Shown here: piece after piece, positions 36,952 to 49,821 of the stretch
How the letters are laid out: every line of letters starts with the position of its first letter
Numbering within the stretch: the stretch's first letter is position 1
NCBI GenBank assembly: GCA_016201285.1
Contig: JACQDE010000031.1
Coordinates: forward strand, 52,693-116,692
Length of the DNA stretch: 64,000 bases
Direction: 5' to 3'
Source of the DNA: Acidobacteriota bacterium
GTDB lineage: Bacteria > Acidobacteriota > Terriglobia > Acidiferrales > UBA7541
Notes under the pieces: generated by a model
What the model was told of the DNA's origin: nothing
Seen by the model: the letters and a program-made list of their open reading frames with translations, nothing else
The model's database searches: none
Translations under genes and position numbers: made by a program

Positions 36952-36988
36952 TGAGTTCGGGTTTTCGAGTTCCGTTACCGGAGGCAAC

Positions 36989-38158
36989 ATGGCCCGCAAG
37001 GCTACGACGCTGGATACCGAGATGATTGTCCGCGAGCGGTATGAAAAAGCCGCGCGGGCGCGCGAGGCGCAGCTCTGCTGTCCCATCACCTACGACCCGA
37101 AGTACCTCGAAGCGATTCCGCAGGAAATCCTGGACAAAGACTACGGCTGCGGCGACCCTTCGCGCTACGTGCGCCAGGGCGACACGGTGCTCGACCTCGG
37201 CAGCGGCGGCGGAAAGATCTGCTACATCGCGGCGCAGATCGCCGGGCCGAAGGGGCGCGTCATCGGAGTGGACTTCAACCCGGAAATGCTGGCGTTGGCG
37301 CGCAAATACCGGGACGACGTGGCCGCGGCGATCGGTTGGAGCAACGTGGCGTTTCATCGCGGGCGCATCCAGGACCTGGCTCTGCCGCTCGACGAGGTGG
37401 ACGCGTACCTGAAGGCCAATCCAGTGCGCTCGAGTGAAGACCTGCGGCGCTTCGAGGAATTCGAGACGCGCCTGCGCCAAGGCGCGCCGATGATCCCCGA
37501 CGGGTCGGTAGACGTGATCCTCTCGAACTGCGTGCTGAACCTGGTCCGCGAAGAGGACCGCGAACAATTGTTCCGGGAGATGTTCCGCGTGCTGAAGCGT
37601 GGCGGGCGCGTGGCTATCAGCGACATCGTCTCCGACGAGCCGGCGCCAGAAACGATGAAGCGTGACGCGGAACTCTGGAGTGGTTGCATCGCCGGCGCCT
37701 TCCAGGAAACGGCCTTCCTCGCAGCGTTCGAGCGCGCGGGCTTCCATGCGATCACGCTCGACAAATACGACGAGAAACCCTGGAAAACGATCCGCGGCAT
37801 CGAGTTCCGCAGCGTGACGCTGACCGCGCGCAAGGGCAAGCAGGGGCCATGCCTCGAGCGCAAGCAGGCGGTGATCTACAAGGGACCGTGGCGGAAGGTG
37901 GAGGACGACGACGGGCACACCTTCGTCCGCGGGCAGCGCATGGCCGTGTGTGATAAAACCTACCGCATCCTGACCAGCGAGCCGTACACCGCGGATGTGA
38001 TCGCGGTGCCGCCCATCAAGGAAGTGCCGTTGCAGAAGGCGAAGCCGTTCGCGTGCGGACAAAACGCGTTGCGCGCGCCCGCGGAGACAAAGGGCAGGCG
38101 CTATCGCAAGACGTTGAATGCGGCGGCCACGTGCGCGCCGGGGTCGGGATGCTGCTAG
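36989..38158 (+). CDS. arsM: Arsenite methyltransferase of the arsenosugar cluster
   Basis: A 389-aa SAM-dependent methyltransferase starts from ATG 36989, with GGAGG 5 nt upstream. TVLDLGSGGGKICYIAAQI is SAM motif I. Cys at AQLCCP, YGCGDP, SNCVLN and LWSGCIAG matches the arsenic-binding Cys pattern of the ArsM family. The C-terminus ends CAPGSGCC. The neighbours (PiT upstream, peroxidase-like and ArsS genes downstream) support dedicated arsenic work. Methylation of As(III) is the presumed first step before ribosyl/adenosyl transfer. A plain SAM methyltransferase is the alternative. Confidence 0.85.
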   Translation: MARKATTLDTEMIVRERYEKAARAREAQLCCPITYDPKYLEAIPQEILDKDYGCGDPSRYVRQGDTVLDLGSGGGKICYIAAQIAGPKGRVIGVDFNPEMLALARKYRDDVAAAIGWSNVAFHRGRIQDLALPLDEVDAYLKANPVRSSEDLRRFEEFETRLRQGAPMIPDGSVDVILSNCVLNLVREEDREQLFREMFRVLKRGGRVAISDIVSDEPAPETMKRDAELWSGCIAGAFQETAFLAAFERAGFHAITLDKYDEKPWKTIRGIEFRSVTLTARKGKQGPCLERKQAVIYKGPWRKVEDDDGHTFVRGQRMAVCDKTYRILTSEPYTADVIAVPPIKEVPLQKAKPFACGQNALRAPAETKGRRYRKTLNAAATCAPGSGCC

Positions 38159-38190
38159 TGTAGGGGCGACCGGCAGGTCGTCCGGGCGGC
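38159..38190. repeat. TGTAGGGGCG-type dispersed repeat
   Basis: TGTAGGGGCGACCGGCAGGT then CGTCCGGGCGGC lies right after the arsM stop. Its converse (GGCGGGCGACCTGCGGG...CCCCTACA) is at 38581-38610, so the pair flanks the peroxidase-like gene. Confidence 0.7.
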
Positions 38191-38243
38191 GTACTTTATC
38201 GCCGCAAGCCAGAATCACACGGCCGCGTCAAAGGAGACTGCCA

Positions 38244-38576
38244 ATGGAAACCTACTATCATCCGGCGGACCTCGGAAAATTTTCCGAAATGGGCAAGGGC
38301 AACCCGGAACTCTGGCAAAAATTCATGAGCTACTATTCGGCGGTGTTTGCCGAAGGGGCGCTGAGCGAGCGCGAGAAAGCGCTGATCGCGCTGGCCGTGG
38401 CGCACGCGGTGCAGTGTCCGTACTGCATTGACGCCTACACGCAGGCGTGCCTGGAAAAAGGTTCGAACGTCGAGGAAATGACCGAGGCCGTGCACGTGGC
38501 CTGCGCAATCCGCGGCGGGGCGTCGTTGGTGCACGGTGTGCAGATGCGCAACGTCGCAGGGAAACTGTCGATGTGA
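38244..38576 (+). CDS. Arsenosugar-associated peroxidase-like (CMD/AhpD-like) protein
   Basis: A 110-aa carboxymuconolactone decarboxylase/AhpD fold starts from ATG 38244 with AAGGAG upstream. VQCPYCIDAYTQA holds the redox-active CxxC, and the HAVQ...TEAVHVACAIRG helix supplies the His and helix pattern. This small protein type is a recurring partner of ArsS and ArsM. Its chemical role in arsenosugar formation is inferred from context only. It lies 85 bp after arsM, separated by a palindromic repeat. Confidence 0.88.
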   Translation: METYYHPADLGKFSEMGKGNPELWQKFMSYYSAVFAEGALSEREKALIALAVAHAVQCPYCIDAYTQACLEKGSNVEEMTEAVHVACAIRGGASLVHGVQMRNVAGKLSM

Positions 38577-38580
38577 TGCA

Positions 38581-38610
38581 TGGCGGGCGACCTGCGGGCC
38601 GCCCCTACAA
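38581..38610. repeat. Converse copy of the TGTAGGGGCG repeat
   Basis: TGGCGGGCGACCTGCGGGCC then GCCCCTACAA closes the pair opened at 38159, between the peroxidase-like and arsS genes. Confidence 0.7.
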
Positions 38611-38616
38611 ATCACA

Positions 38617-39654
<1,038 letters not shown>

Positions 39655-39750
39655 CTCGCGCCCCCCTCAACGTTGCCGCATGAAGCCACCGCTACAACGT
39701 CTCCCAGCCCTGTGCTAGACTCCGGCGCGCTCTCGGGCCACGCGGCCCGC

Positions 39751-39776
39751 TGGGCGCGGCAAGTCGCGCCCCTACA
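39751..39776. repeat. GGGGCG-type dispersed repeat
   Basis: TGGGCGCGGCAAGTCGCGCC then CCTACA ends 22 bp before the amidohydrolase start. It is a member of the same dispersed family. Confidence 0.6.
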
Positions 39777-39797
39777 ATCCATTCCACGGAGAACGCG

Positions 39798-41048
39798 ATG
39801 CTCAAGAAACTGCTGATGGCGATGCTTCTGTTTGCCGCGCCGGCGCTGGCGCAGACCACGGCCATTCGCGCCGGGAACGTGATCGATCCGGCCACGGGCG
39901 CAGTCACGAAGAATCAGATCATTCTGGTCAAGGACGGAAAGATCACAGACGTCGGTCCTGCCGTGAAAATTCCCGCGGGCGCGGCGGTGCTGGACCTCTC
40001 GAATTCGTGGGTGATGCCCGGCCTGATGGATGCGCACACGCATCTGACGCTCGGTTCGCCCGGCGAACTGTTCCTGGAAGGCGAATACTTGAAGGCCAGC
40101 TCTGCGCTGCGCGCGTTGAACGGATTGCGCAACGCGCAGGACGCGCTCCAGGCCGGCTTCACGGGCGTGCGGGACGTCGGCAACGACGCGAACTTCGTCT
40201 CGGTGGACATTCGTCGCGCGATCGAGCGCGGCTGGTTCATCGGTCCGACGATGCTCACTACCGGGAAGATCATCGCGCCGTTTGGGGGGCAGTCGCACAA
40301 CATCCCGCCGGAGATGGGCCCCTTCTGGCGCTTCGAATATCAGGACGCGGACACGCCGGACGAAGTACGCAAGGCGGTGCGGCAGAACATCTACTACGGC
40401 GCAAACGCCATCAAGCTCGTCGCGGACAACAGCCCGTATTACTACTCGGAGGAAGAAGTTCGCGCCGCGGTCAGCGAGGCGCACAAGGCGGGCCTCACCG
40501 TGGGGGTGCACGTCTATGGCGGGGAGGCGGCGCGCAACGTCATCCTGGGCGGCGCCGATTCGGTCGAGCACGGCTTCGATCTTTCCGACGAATTGCTGAA
40601 GCTCATGAAAGAAAAAGGCACCGTGCTGGTCGGCACCGATTTCCCCTACGAGCACCTGAAGGTCATGGGCACCGCCGGCGGGATCCTTCCGCCGGCAGAA
40701 GTAGTCAGCAAGGGCATCCTGGACCGGCTGCACCGCGCGCACAAGATCGGCGTGAAGATGGCCTTCGGCACCGACGTGGTGCTCGAGTTGCCCGGCAAAA
40801 CCCGCGCGGACATGATGCTCGACTACCTCGCGGTGTGGACCGAGGCCGGCATCCCGCCCGCGGAGACCCTGAAGTGCATGACGACGAACGCGGCCGAGCT
40901 CTTCGGCTGGAAGGGGCAGCGCGGCGCCATCGCCGCCGGCGAAGCCGCGGACATCATCGCCACGCCCTCCAACCCGCTCGAAAACATCCAGGCGCTGCGC
41001 AAAGTGCAGTTTGTGATGAAAGACGGAAAGGTGGTCAAGAAGATGTAG
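39798..41048 (+). CDS. Exported amidohydrolase (imidazolonepropionase/prolidase-like)
   Basis: This 416-aa protein has a signal peptide (MLKKLLMAMLLFAAPALAQ). The TIM-barrel amidohydrolase core has GLMDAHTHL (first metal HxH), ANAIKLVADN (Lys region), GVHVYGGEA (His), ADSVEHGF (His) and FGTDVVLEL (Asp). Members of this exported group hydrolyse cyclic or peptide amides, including prolyl dipeptides. The substrate is not fixed by motifs. The stop TAG (41046-41048) is part of the TGTAGCGCCC repeat. It opens a run of secreted degradative genes. Confidence 0.85.
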   Translation: MLKKLLMAMLLFAAPALAQTTAIRAGNVIDPATGAVTKNQIILVKDGKITDVGPAVKIPAGAAVLDLSNSWVMPGLMDAHTHLTLGSPGELFLEGEYLKASSALRALNGLRNAQDALQAGFTGVRDVGNDANFVSVDIRRAIERGWFIGPTMLTTGKIIAPFGGQSHNIPPEMGPFWRFEYQDADTPDEVRKAVRQNIYYGANAIKLVADNSPYYYSEEEVRAAVSEAHKAGLTVGVHVYGGEAARNVILGGADSVEHGFDLSDELLKLMKEKGTVLVGTDFPYEHLKVMGTAGGILPPAEVVSKGILDRLHRAHKIGVKMAFGTDVVLELPGKTRADMMLDYLAVWTEAGIPPAETLKCMTTNAAELFGWKGQRGAIAAGEAADIIATPSNPLENIQALRKVQFVMKDGKVVKKM

Positions 41049-41154
41049 CGCCCGCCTTCAGGCGGGCAGAAAAATTGTAGGGGCGCACCTCCCGAAGTCT
41101 CGGGAGCGCGCGCCCTTTTGTTTTTGACATGCCGGCCTGAAGGCCGGCGCTACA
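41044..41154. repeat. Three-unit cluster of dispersed palindromes
   Basis: TGTAGCGCCCGCC...GGCGGGC (41044-41068), TTGTAGGGGCGCACCTCCC...CGCCC (41076-41120), and GCCGGCCTGAAGGCCGGCGC then TACA ending 41154. They separate the convergent amidohydrolase and tricorn genes and may serve as a bidirectional terminator. Confidence 0.75.
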
Positions 41155-41159
41155 CATAT

Positions 41160-44435
<3,276 letters not shown>

Positions 44436-44578
44436 GGTAGAGGCTCCTTCTATTGGAAAGGTCTCGTGGTCTTATCCCGCTGACGGCCGATCTCCCACCC
44501 CGGGATGCGGCACACGAATGCTACCGATTGAGACGTACGCAAGCAACAAAGGTTTGGTTCCGTAGTCAAACAGAAGTT

Positions 44579-44630
44579 GTAGGGGCGACCCGATGGGTCG
44601 CCCACAGGCGAGGCACCGCCTCGCCCCTAC
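44579..44630. repeat. TGTAGGGGCG-type repeat with stop codon
   Basis: TGTAGGGGCGACCCGATGGG...GAGGCACCGCCTCGCCCCTAC. The CTA at 44627-44629 is the stop codon of the cyclase-family gene. Confidence 0.75.
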
Positions 44631-45418
44631 GGCAGAATCGCAAACACCCGCACCGGCCCGCCGGAGCCGCCTTCGAGTTTGATCGGCGCGACAACGAGGG
44701 TGGCGCCAGATTCCGGCAAGGCGCTCATGTCCGCAAGGTTTTCCAAGTGATAAAGCCCGGCGCCGTGGGAAAGCTTGTGCACGGCAAAATCCTTTGACGC
44801 GCCGTAGTCCACGCTCATCGCATCAATGCCCAGTCCGCTCACCTTCCGCGCGATGAGCAGCTTCACCGCCTCGACGGAAAAGCCCGGGAAATGCATCGTG
44901 CCGCGGGCATCTTCGTTGCGGTAGCGCTTCACGTCCGGCCAGCGCGCGGCCCAGCCGGCGCGCAGCAGCACAATCGCGCCCACGGGAATTCTGCCGTGCT
45001 CTTTCTCCCACCGCTCGACGCGCCGCACGGAGAGGCGGTAGTCGTCGTCCTTTTTCGCTTCCTCGCGGACGTCAATCACCACAGCGGGGCCGAACAGTCT
45101 TTCAGGAGGAATCTGGTCCACGGTCGCAGTGCCCGGCGGAAAGTGCGCCGGCGCGTCCAGGTGGGTGCCGTAGTGCTCGAGCATGGCGAAGCGCCGGGTG
45201 AAGTAGCCGTCTTTTTCGGCAGTGGCGTTGTCCCGCGCTTCGAAGGGATGTGTGTCGCCGGGCCACGGCGGCAGCTTGTCGCTGATCGCGTAGGCCAGGT
45301 CAATGACGCGTGTGCTTCCCGCCGGAATCCCCTCAAGCGGATTTGGCGAAGATTTTTTCTGGGCCATCAGCAGTCCGGTGGTGAGGAGCGCGAGGGCAAA
45401 AGCGATGACACGGCGCAT
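44627..45418 (-). CDS. Exported cyclase-family protein (kynurenine formamidase-like)
   Basis: This 263-aa protein has a signal peptide (cleavage near LLMAQKKS). HYGTHLDAPAHF is the HxGTHxDxPxHF metal signature of the cyclase/formamidase superfamily, and KLSHGAGLYHLENLADM closes the active site. Such proteins hydrolyse N-formyl or cyclic amides with a divalent metal. GGGGG lies upstream of ATG. Its stop is in the repeat at 44579-44630. It is part of the secreted-catabolism block. Confidence 0.87.
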   Translation of the reverse strand: MRRVIAFALALLTTGLLMAQKKSSPNPLEGIPAGSTRVIDLAYAISDKLPPWPGDTHPFEARDNATAEKDGYFTRRFAMLEHYGTHLDAPAHFPPGTATVDQIPPERLFGPAVVIDVREEAKKDDDYRLSVRRVERWEKEHGRIPVGAIVLLRAGWAARWPDVKRYRNEDARGTMHFPGFSVEAVKLLIARKVSGLGIDAMSVDYGASKDFAVHKLSHGAGLYHLENLADMSALPESGATLVVAPIKLEGGSGGPVRVFAILP

Positions 45419-45464
45419 ATCGCACCCCCTGGAAAATCCTCACGTCAGTCCCGCCCCAACAGGC

Positions 45465-45488
45465 CGGGGCGGTAAGGGACGGCGCTAC
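45465..45488. repeat. GGCGCTAC repeat fragment with stop codon
   Basis: CCGGGGCGGTAAGGGACGGC then GCTA is a partial member. CTA at 45485-45487 is the stop codon of the N-acyl-D-amino-acid deacylase gene. Confidence 0.5.
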
Positions 45489-47182
45489 TTCTTGCCGTAT
45501 CCCGGCCCGAGCACAACGCGGCCGGGCGTGGCGCCGGTGTGTTCGCCGTCCTTCAGCACCTGCACGCCGTTGACGAAGACGTGCACCATGCCGGTGGAAT
45601 ACTGGTGCGGCTTCTCAAACGTCGCGTGGTCCTGGATCTTCGCTGGATCGAAAATGGCGATGTCCGCGAAATAGCCCGGCTTCAGCGCGCCGCGGTCCTT
45701 GATTTTCAGGTTAGACGCTGGCAGTGATGTCAATTTGCGAATGGCCTCTTGGAGCGGAATGATCTTCTCGTCGCGCACGTACCGCCCCAGCAGCCGCGCC
45801 ACATTGCCGTAGGCGCGCGGGTGCGGGTTTGACTTCAGGAAGACGCCTGCCGGCGCGGGCGACTCCGCGTCCGAGCCGAAGCTCAGCCACGGCAGCTTGA
45901 TCTGCCGTCGCACGTTGTTCTCGTCCATCATGAAGTAGATGGTGCCCACGCGGCTGTCGTCCTCGATGATCAGGTCCATCGCCGTTTCCTGCGGAGTCTT
46001 GCCGCGCATCCGGGCCACTTCGGCAAGCGTTTTTCCGGTGAGCGGCTTGAGCGCGTCGTTCTTGAAGCCGACCAGCAGAATGCCGTCGGGGCCGGTGTTG
46101 AGGTACATGTTTTCCCACTTGTCCGTGGGCGCGGACATTTCTTTCATCAGGCGCTCGCGGATGGCCGGATCTTTCAGCCGTTTGACGAACGCCTTGTGGC
46201 CGCCTTCTTCCACCCACGGCGGCATCGTTGCGCTCAACCCCGTGGCGCCGGCCGTGTAGGTGTACATGTCCGCGGTGATCTTCAGCCCCTGCTTGCGTGC
46301 CGTTTCGACTTTCGCGATGGCCGCATCGAGCTTGCCCCAGTTGGGCTTGCCCGCGGCCTTCAGGTGGTAAATTTCCGCCGGAAGTTTCGCCTCGCGCGAA
46401 ATTGTGACCAGCTCGTCGATCGCTTCGAGGAAGCGGTTGCCCTCGCTGCGCATGTGCGAAATGTACATGCCGTCGTATTCCGACGCGACCTTGCACAACT
46501 CGATCAGCTCGCCGGTCTTGGCATAGAACGCCGGCGGATAAATCAGCGACGAGCCCACGCCCAGCGCGCCTTCGCGCATCGCCTGGCGGACGAGCGCCTT
46601 CATGCGCGCGAGTTCTTCTTTGGTCGCCAGGCGGTCGGCATAGCCGATTTCGTGGACGCGTACTGTGGTCGCGCCAACGAACGACGCGACGTTGGGCGCG
46701 ATGCCGCGCTTGGTGATCCAGTCGAGGTATTCCTTCAGCGTGGTCCATTCGATTTTGTATTTGAAGTCGCCCTGCTGCTCTTCGGCTTCCTTCTTCATTG
46801 CGTCCGAGAGCGGGCCCATGGACTCGCCTTCGCCGAAGATTTCCAGCGTGACGCCCTGGCGGATGTCCGCCTGCGAGCGCGGGTCCACAATCAGTGACTC
46901 GACGGCCCAGCTCAGCATGTTGATGAAGCCCGGCGCGACGGCGAGACCCCTGGCGTCAATTTCTGTTTTGCCGCGCGCGTCTTTCAAATTGCCGATTGCG
47001 GCAATCTTGTCGCCATTGATGGCCACATCGCCCACGGCCGGCGGCTTCCCGCTACCGTCGTAGATGGTGCCGTTGCGGATGATGACGTCGTAAGTCCGTG
47101 GTGGCGCCGCCGCGGCCGAAATCAAAACTGCGGCGGCGACAACGACACCCAGAAAGAGGAATGCACGAAGATTCGTTTTCAT
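45485..47182 (-). CDS. Exported N-acyl-D-amino-acid deacylase
   Basis: This 565-aa protein has a signal peptide (FLFLGVVVAAAVLISAAAAP). The D-aminoacylase pattern shows RNGTIYDGSGKPPAVGDVAI, APGFINMLSWAVESL, YISHMRSEGNRFLEAIDELV (metal His), AEIYHLKAAGKPN (His), TADMYTYTAGATGL and SFGSDAESPAPAG (Asp). Normal members hydrolyse N-acyl-D-amino acids. The first metal motif usually reads DxHxH; here the equivalent is altered (INMLSW), so metal use or substrate may differ from the classic enzyme. It groups with tricorn and the cyclase-family gene. Confidence 0.88.
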   Translation of the reverse strand: MKTNLRAFLFLGVVVAAAVLISAAAAPPRTYDVIIRNGTIYDGSGKPPAVGDVAINGDKIAAIGNLKDARGKTEIDARGLAVAPGFINMLSWAVESLIVDPRSQADIRQGVTLEIFGEGESMGPLSDAMKKEAEEQQGDFKYKIEWTTLKEYLDWITKRGIAPNVASFVGATTVRVHEIGYADRLATKEELARMKALVRQAMREGALGVGSSLIYPPAFYAKTGELIELCKVASEYDGMYISHMRSEGNRFLEAIDELVTISREAKLPAEIYHLKAAGKPNWGKLDAAIAKVETARKQGLKITADMYTYTAGATGLSATMPPWVEEGGHKAFVKRLKDPAIRERLMKEMSAPTDKWENMYLNTGPDGILLVGFKNDALKPLTGKTLAEVARMRGKTPQETAMDLIIEDDSRVGTIYFMMDENNVRRQIKLPWLSFGSDAESPAPAGVFLKSNPHPRAYGNVARLLGRYVRDEKIIPLQEAIRKLTSLPASNLKIKDRGALKPGYFADIAIFDPAKIQDHATFEKPHQYSTGMVHVFVNGVQVLKDGEHTGATPGRVVLGPGYGKK

Positions 47183-47200
47183 GGAGCGTATCGTAGTGCA

Positions 47201-47230
47201 GAAAATGGAAAAGAGAAAATAGAAAAGAGG
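47201..47230. repeat. (GAAAAT)n tract
   Basis: GAAAATGGAAAAGAGAAAAT then AGAAAAGAGG is part of the dispersed purine-tract set in gene gaps. Confidence 0.5.
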
Positions 47231-47247
47231 CGCGCCCGCGTTGGCGC

Positions 47248-48189
47248 TCAGGCTTCGTTCTTGTATCGCTCACCCGCTTCAAGAAATGCTCGCTTTCTCG
47301 TGAGGAGGTACCAGATTGGCAGTCCGGCCAGCAACACGCCAATTACAGCGCCGAGCCAAGGGTTTGGAAGCGCCATCGAATGGCCATCATGGAATGCGTC
47401 CGGAAACATCGACTTCAGCTGGGCAAGTATTTTCTCATCGGAGCCCGCCACGATTGCGGGCGCAATGCTATTTATCATCCAAAAGCCGAAAAACCATACC
47501 GCGGCGGTAAGGCTCCAGGGCTTGAGACGAAGCAGACCGACGCCAATCAAGATCTGAGCGATCCCGAAGGCCCAAAAAATCAAAACCGCTGACCATCCTG
47601 CAAAAAGCATTCCCAGAATGAACGCTGGCCAGTGGAACCACGTACTCATCGGTGTCAGTAGAGCGAAAACCAGGAGATGCCAGGCAATGACGGCAACACT
47701 CAGCGGCCTTTGCGGGCCTTCGAGCAATGGATATCCCTTGAGAAAAGCTGCTTTGACAGCCGCGCGATTGAAATAGAGCAGCCACCAAATGCTCAACGCG
47801 ATCGGGATCAGGTAAATCGCAGCCATGATGCCAAGAACGATCTCCACCCCTTCGACGGATTGGAGAGACGGATCGGTCGAAGAAATGGAGAGCGTCAACG
47901 CCATTAAACTGCAACAGAAAAACACGAGCAACGCGCCAATCACCAGAATGCACATGCGTGCCCAACGGCGCATGTGGAAGAGTCCAACGGCGGTCACCAG
48001 TCCCCACAGCGCGCTCCCAATCAACACGACAGCCGCGAATATCATTACGGCCTTGTAATACGGCGGCGGCGATGAGGAGGGCGGCACATAGGGAGGGACA
48101 AAGGGTATGACCGCACCCACGAGCGCTGTCACCAAGCTTACCAGGATGAGGAACGCGGCGGAAACGGTTACGCCAGCGGGACGGTTCAT
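47248..48189 (-). CDS. Membrane protein with internal duplication, function unknown
   Basis: This 313-aa protein has about eight membrane helices. The two halves look alike: an N-terminal RPAGVTVSAAFLILVSL...GLFHMRRWARMCILVIGAL and a second RPLSVAVIAWHLLVFAL...GIAQILIGVGLLRLKPWSLT. This suggests an old duplication. There are no transport or enzymatic signatures. GGAG precedes ATG. The last residues RKRAFLEAGERYKNEA are cytoplasmic and charged. Confidence 0.75.
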   Translation of the reverse strand: MNRPAGVTVSAAFLILVSLVTALVGAVIPFVPPYVPPSSSPPPYYKAVMIFAAVVLIGSALWGLVTAVGLFHMRRWARMCILVIGALLVFFCCSLMALTLSISSTDPSLQSVEGVEIVLGIMAAIYLIPIALSIWWLLYFNRAAVKAAFLKGYPLLEGPQRPLSVAVIAWHLLVFALLTPMSTWFHWPAFILGMLFAGWSAVLIFWAFGIAQILIGVGLLRLKPWSLTAAVWFFGFWMINSIAPAIVAGSDEKILAQLKSMFPDAFHDGHSMALPNPWLGAVIGVLLAGLPIWYLLTRKRAFLEAGERYKNEA

Positions 48190-48253
48190 GGATTCTCCAT
48201 TCCTTTGGCGGGCAGTATAGACCGGCGTTTCACTGTGTCAACGAGTAAGCGGG

Positions 48254-48712
48254 TTACGGCAGGGGCATGCCGGGAGCGGAAACAATGCCGGCCATGCGGA
48301 GGATTTCCTGGTACTCCTCGGGGCTGAGCGCGGAGATGATCAGGCGGACGTTTTTCAGGAACTTCACCTTGCGCAACAGCGAATTGTCGCGCAGTTCGAC
48401 GAGTGTCACCTGGCGTGGCAGGCGCTCGAGCGCGCGCAGGTCAATTACGTAGCTCTTCGCTTCGTCGTCGTGCGGGTCGGCATAGGGGTCGCGCGTGACT
48501 TCGGCGATGGAGTAGAGCGAGCGATCCGGCGCGCTATGGTAGCAGAGCACGCGGTCACCCTTGCGCACCTGCTTGAGCTGCCGCAAGGCGTCCGGCTTGT
48601 TGCCCGCGCCGCGCCACATTTCCTTGCCTTTCACGAAGAGCGTGTCCCAGTGGTAATGGTGCGGGTCAACTGCGAAGAGCCAGTGGCGGCGGGCAGGCGG
48701 TTGTTTCGTCAT
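48254..48712 (-). CDS. EVE-domain protein
   Basis: The product is 152 aa from ATG 48712 (MTKQPPARRHWL). The PUA-like EVE fold is visible: HWLFAVDPHHYHWDTLFV at the N-terminus, WRGAGNKPDALRQLKQVRKG and DRVLCYHSAPDRSLYSIAEV. EVE domains recognise modified nucleotides in DNA or RNA. Neighbouring genes do not reveal a partner restriction enzyme, so a stand-alone reader role is most likely. Confidence 0.88.
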   Translation of the reverse strand: MTKQPPARRHWLFAVDPHHYHWDTLFVKGKEMWRGAGNKPDALRQLKQVRKGDRVLCYHSAPDRSLYSIAEVTRDPYADPHDDEAKSYVIDLRALERLPRQVTLVELRDNSLLRKVKFLKNVRLIISALSPEEYQEILRMAGIVSAPGMPLP

Positions 48713-48869
48713 CGTTTTCGTAACTGGTGCACTATACACGGGTTACTGGCGAAAGTGAAAACCTTTGCGTAGGCGAGGCGAAAAAAAAGGCGCAGCAAGC
48801 AGCGCCCGTACAAAGAAATTCCGTCAAGCCAGCAGTTTGGAACTGTGTAACAGATTGACTGTCAAGAAT

Positions 48870-49175
48870 TTAGCCGCAATCCACGAAAATATCTTCGCCC
48901 CGGATCTCTAGCCTATAGCAATTCACCCCGACGGCCGGATTCTGGGTGACCTTGCCGGAGGTGACGTCGTACTCCCAGCCGTGCCACGGGCATGTGACCA
49001 CTTTGCCGGCCAGCACGCCTTCGCCGAGCGGCCCTCCGCGGTGCAGGCAAACATTGTCAATCGCGTGGAACGCGCCGCTCACGTTGGCCAGCGCCACCGA
49101 CTTGCCATCCACCTGGAATTCACGGATCGTGCCGACGGGAATCTCGTCTTTTCTCGCCGCGCGCACAAAAGCCAT
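48870..49175 (-). CDS. Rieske 2Fe-2S ferredoxin
   Basis: The product is 101 aa. NVCLHRGGPLGEG and VTCPWHGWEYDVTSG hold the two Cys and two His that bind the 2Fe-2S cluster. AGGAG lies upstream of ATG and partly within the neighbouring dispersed repeat. Such small Rieske proteins carry electrons for oxygenases or reductases. It is immediately downstream of nuoB on the same strand. Confidence 0.9.
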   Translation of the reverse strand: MAFVRAARKDEIPVGTIREFQVDGKSVALANVSGAFHAIDNVCLHRGGPLGEGVLAGKVVTCPWHGWEYDVTSGKVTQNPAVGVNCYRLEIRGEDIFVDCG

Positions 49176-49185
49176 TGGCCACTCC

Positions 49186-49241
49186 TGTAGCGCCCGCTTT
49201 TAGGCGGGCACTCCTGTGCCGGCCTGAAAGCCGGCGCTACA
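49186..49241. repeat. Pair of dispersed palindromes
   Basis: TGTAGCGCCCGCTTTTAGGC then GGGC, and GCCGGCCTGAAAGCCGGCGC then TACA. They separate nuoB and the Rieske gene and contribute CTCCT, whose complement AGGAG is the Rieske ribosome site. Confidence 0.75.
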
Positions 49242-49260
49242 AAAAAACTGCGGAAACTTC

Positions 49261-49821
49261 TCAGCGCGGATTCGGCGACTGCGCCACCATCACGCCGCCC
49301 TTGAAATCCTCGACCATGCCCGCCTGCAGCCGCACTTCGGTGGGGCGCTTGGCCAGTGACATCTGGTCAATCTTGTCCTGCAGCTTCAACAGCGCGTAAA
49401 ACAGCCCCTCCGGCCGCGGCGGGCAGCCGATTACGTACACGTCCACCGGGACGATTTTGTCCACGCCCTGCAACACGGAATAGACGTTGAACGGCCCGCC
49501 GACGCTCGAGCACGCGCCCATCGAGATGCACCACTTCGGGTCCGGCATCTGGTCCCAGACGCGCTTCAGCACCGGCGCCATCTTCAGCGTCACCGTGCCG
49601 GCCACGATCATCAGGTCGGCCTGGCGCGGCGACGGGCGGAACACCTCCGCGCCGAAGCGGGCGATGTCGAACCGCGACGTGGTGGACGCGATCATCTCGA
49701 TCGCGCAGCACGCCAGGCCGAACGTCAGCGGCCAGATAGCGCTGCGCCGCGCCCAGTTGAACACGTAGTCCACCGACGTGATCATGAAGTTTTTTTCGAA
49801 GCGGTTGTCGAGGACACCCAT
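49261..49821 (-). CDS. nuoB: NADH-quinone oxidoreductase subunit B
   Basis: The product is 186 aa, with GGGGAG before ATG. Cluster N2 ligands are complete: GLACCAIEM (adjacent Cys pair), MGACSSVGG (Cys) and IGCPPRPEG (Cys). It is the soluble complex I subunit that passes electrons from N2 to quinone. The other nuo genes are not beside it; only a Rieske ferredoxin follows. It is therefore an orphan copy, probably supplementing a full cluster elsewhere. Confidence 0.93.
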   Translation of the reverse strand: MGVLDNRFEKNFMITSVDYVFNWARRSAIWPLTFGLACCAIEMIASTTSRFDIARFGAEVFRPSPRQADLMIVAGTVTLKMAPVLKRVWDQMPDPKWCISMGACSSVGGPFNVYSVLQGVDKIVPVDVYVIGCPPRPEGLFYALLKLQDKIDQMSLAKRPTEVRLQAGMVEDFKGGVMVAQSPNPR

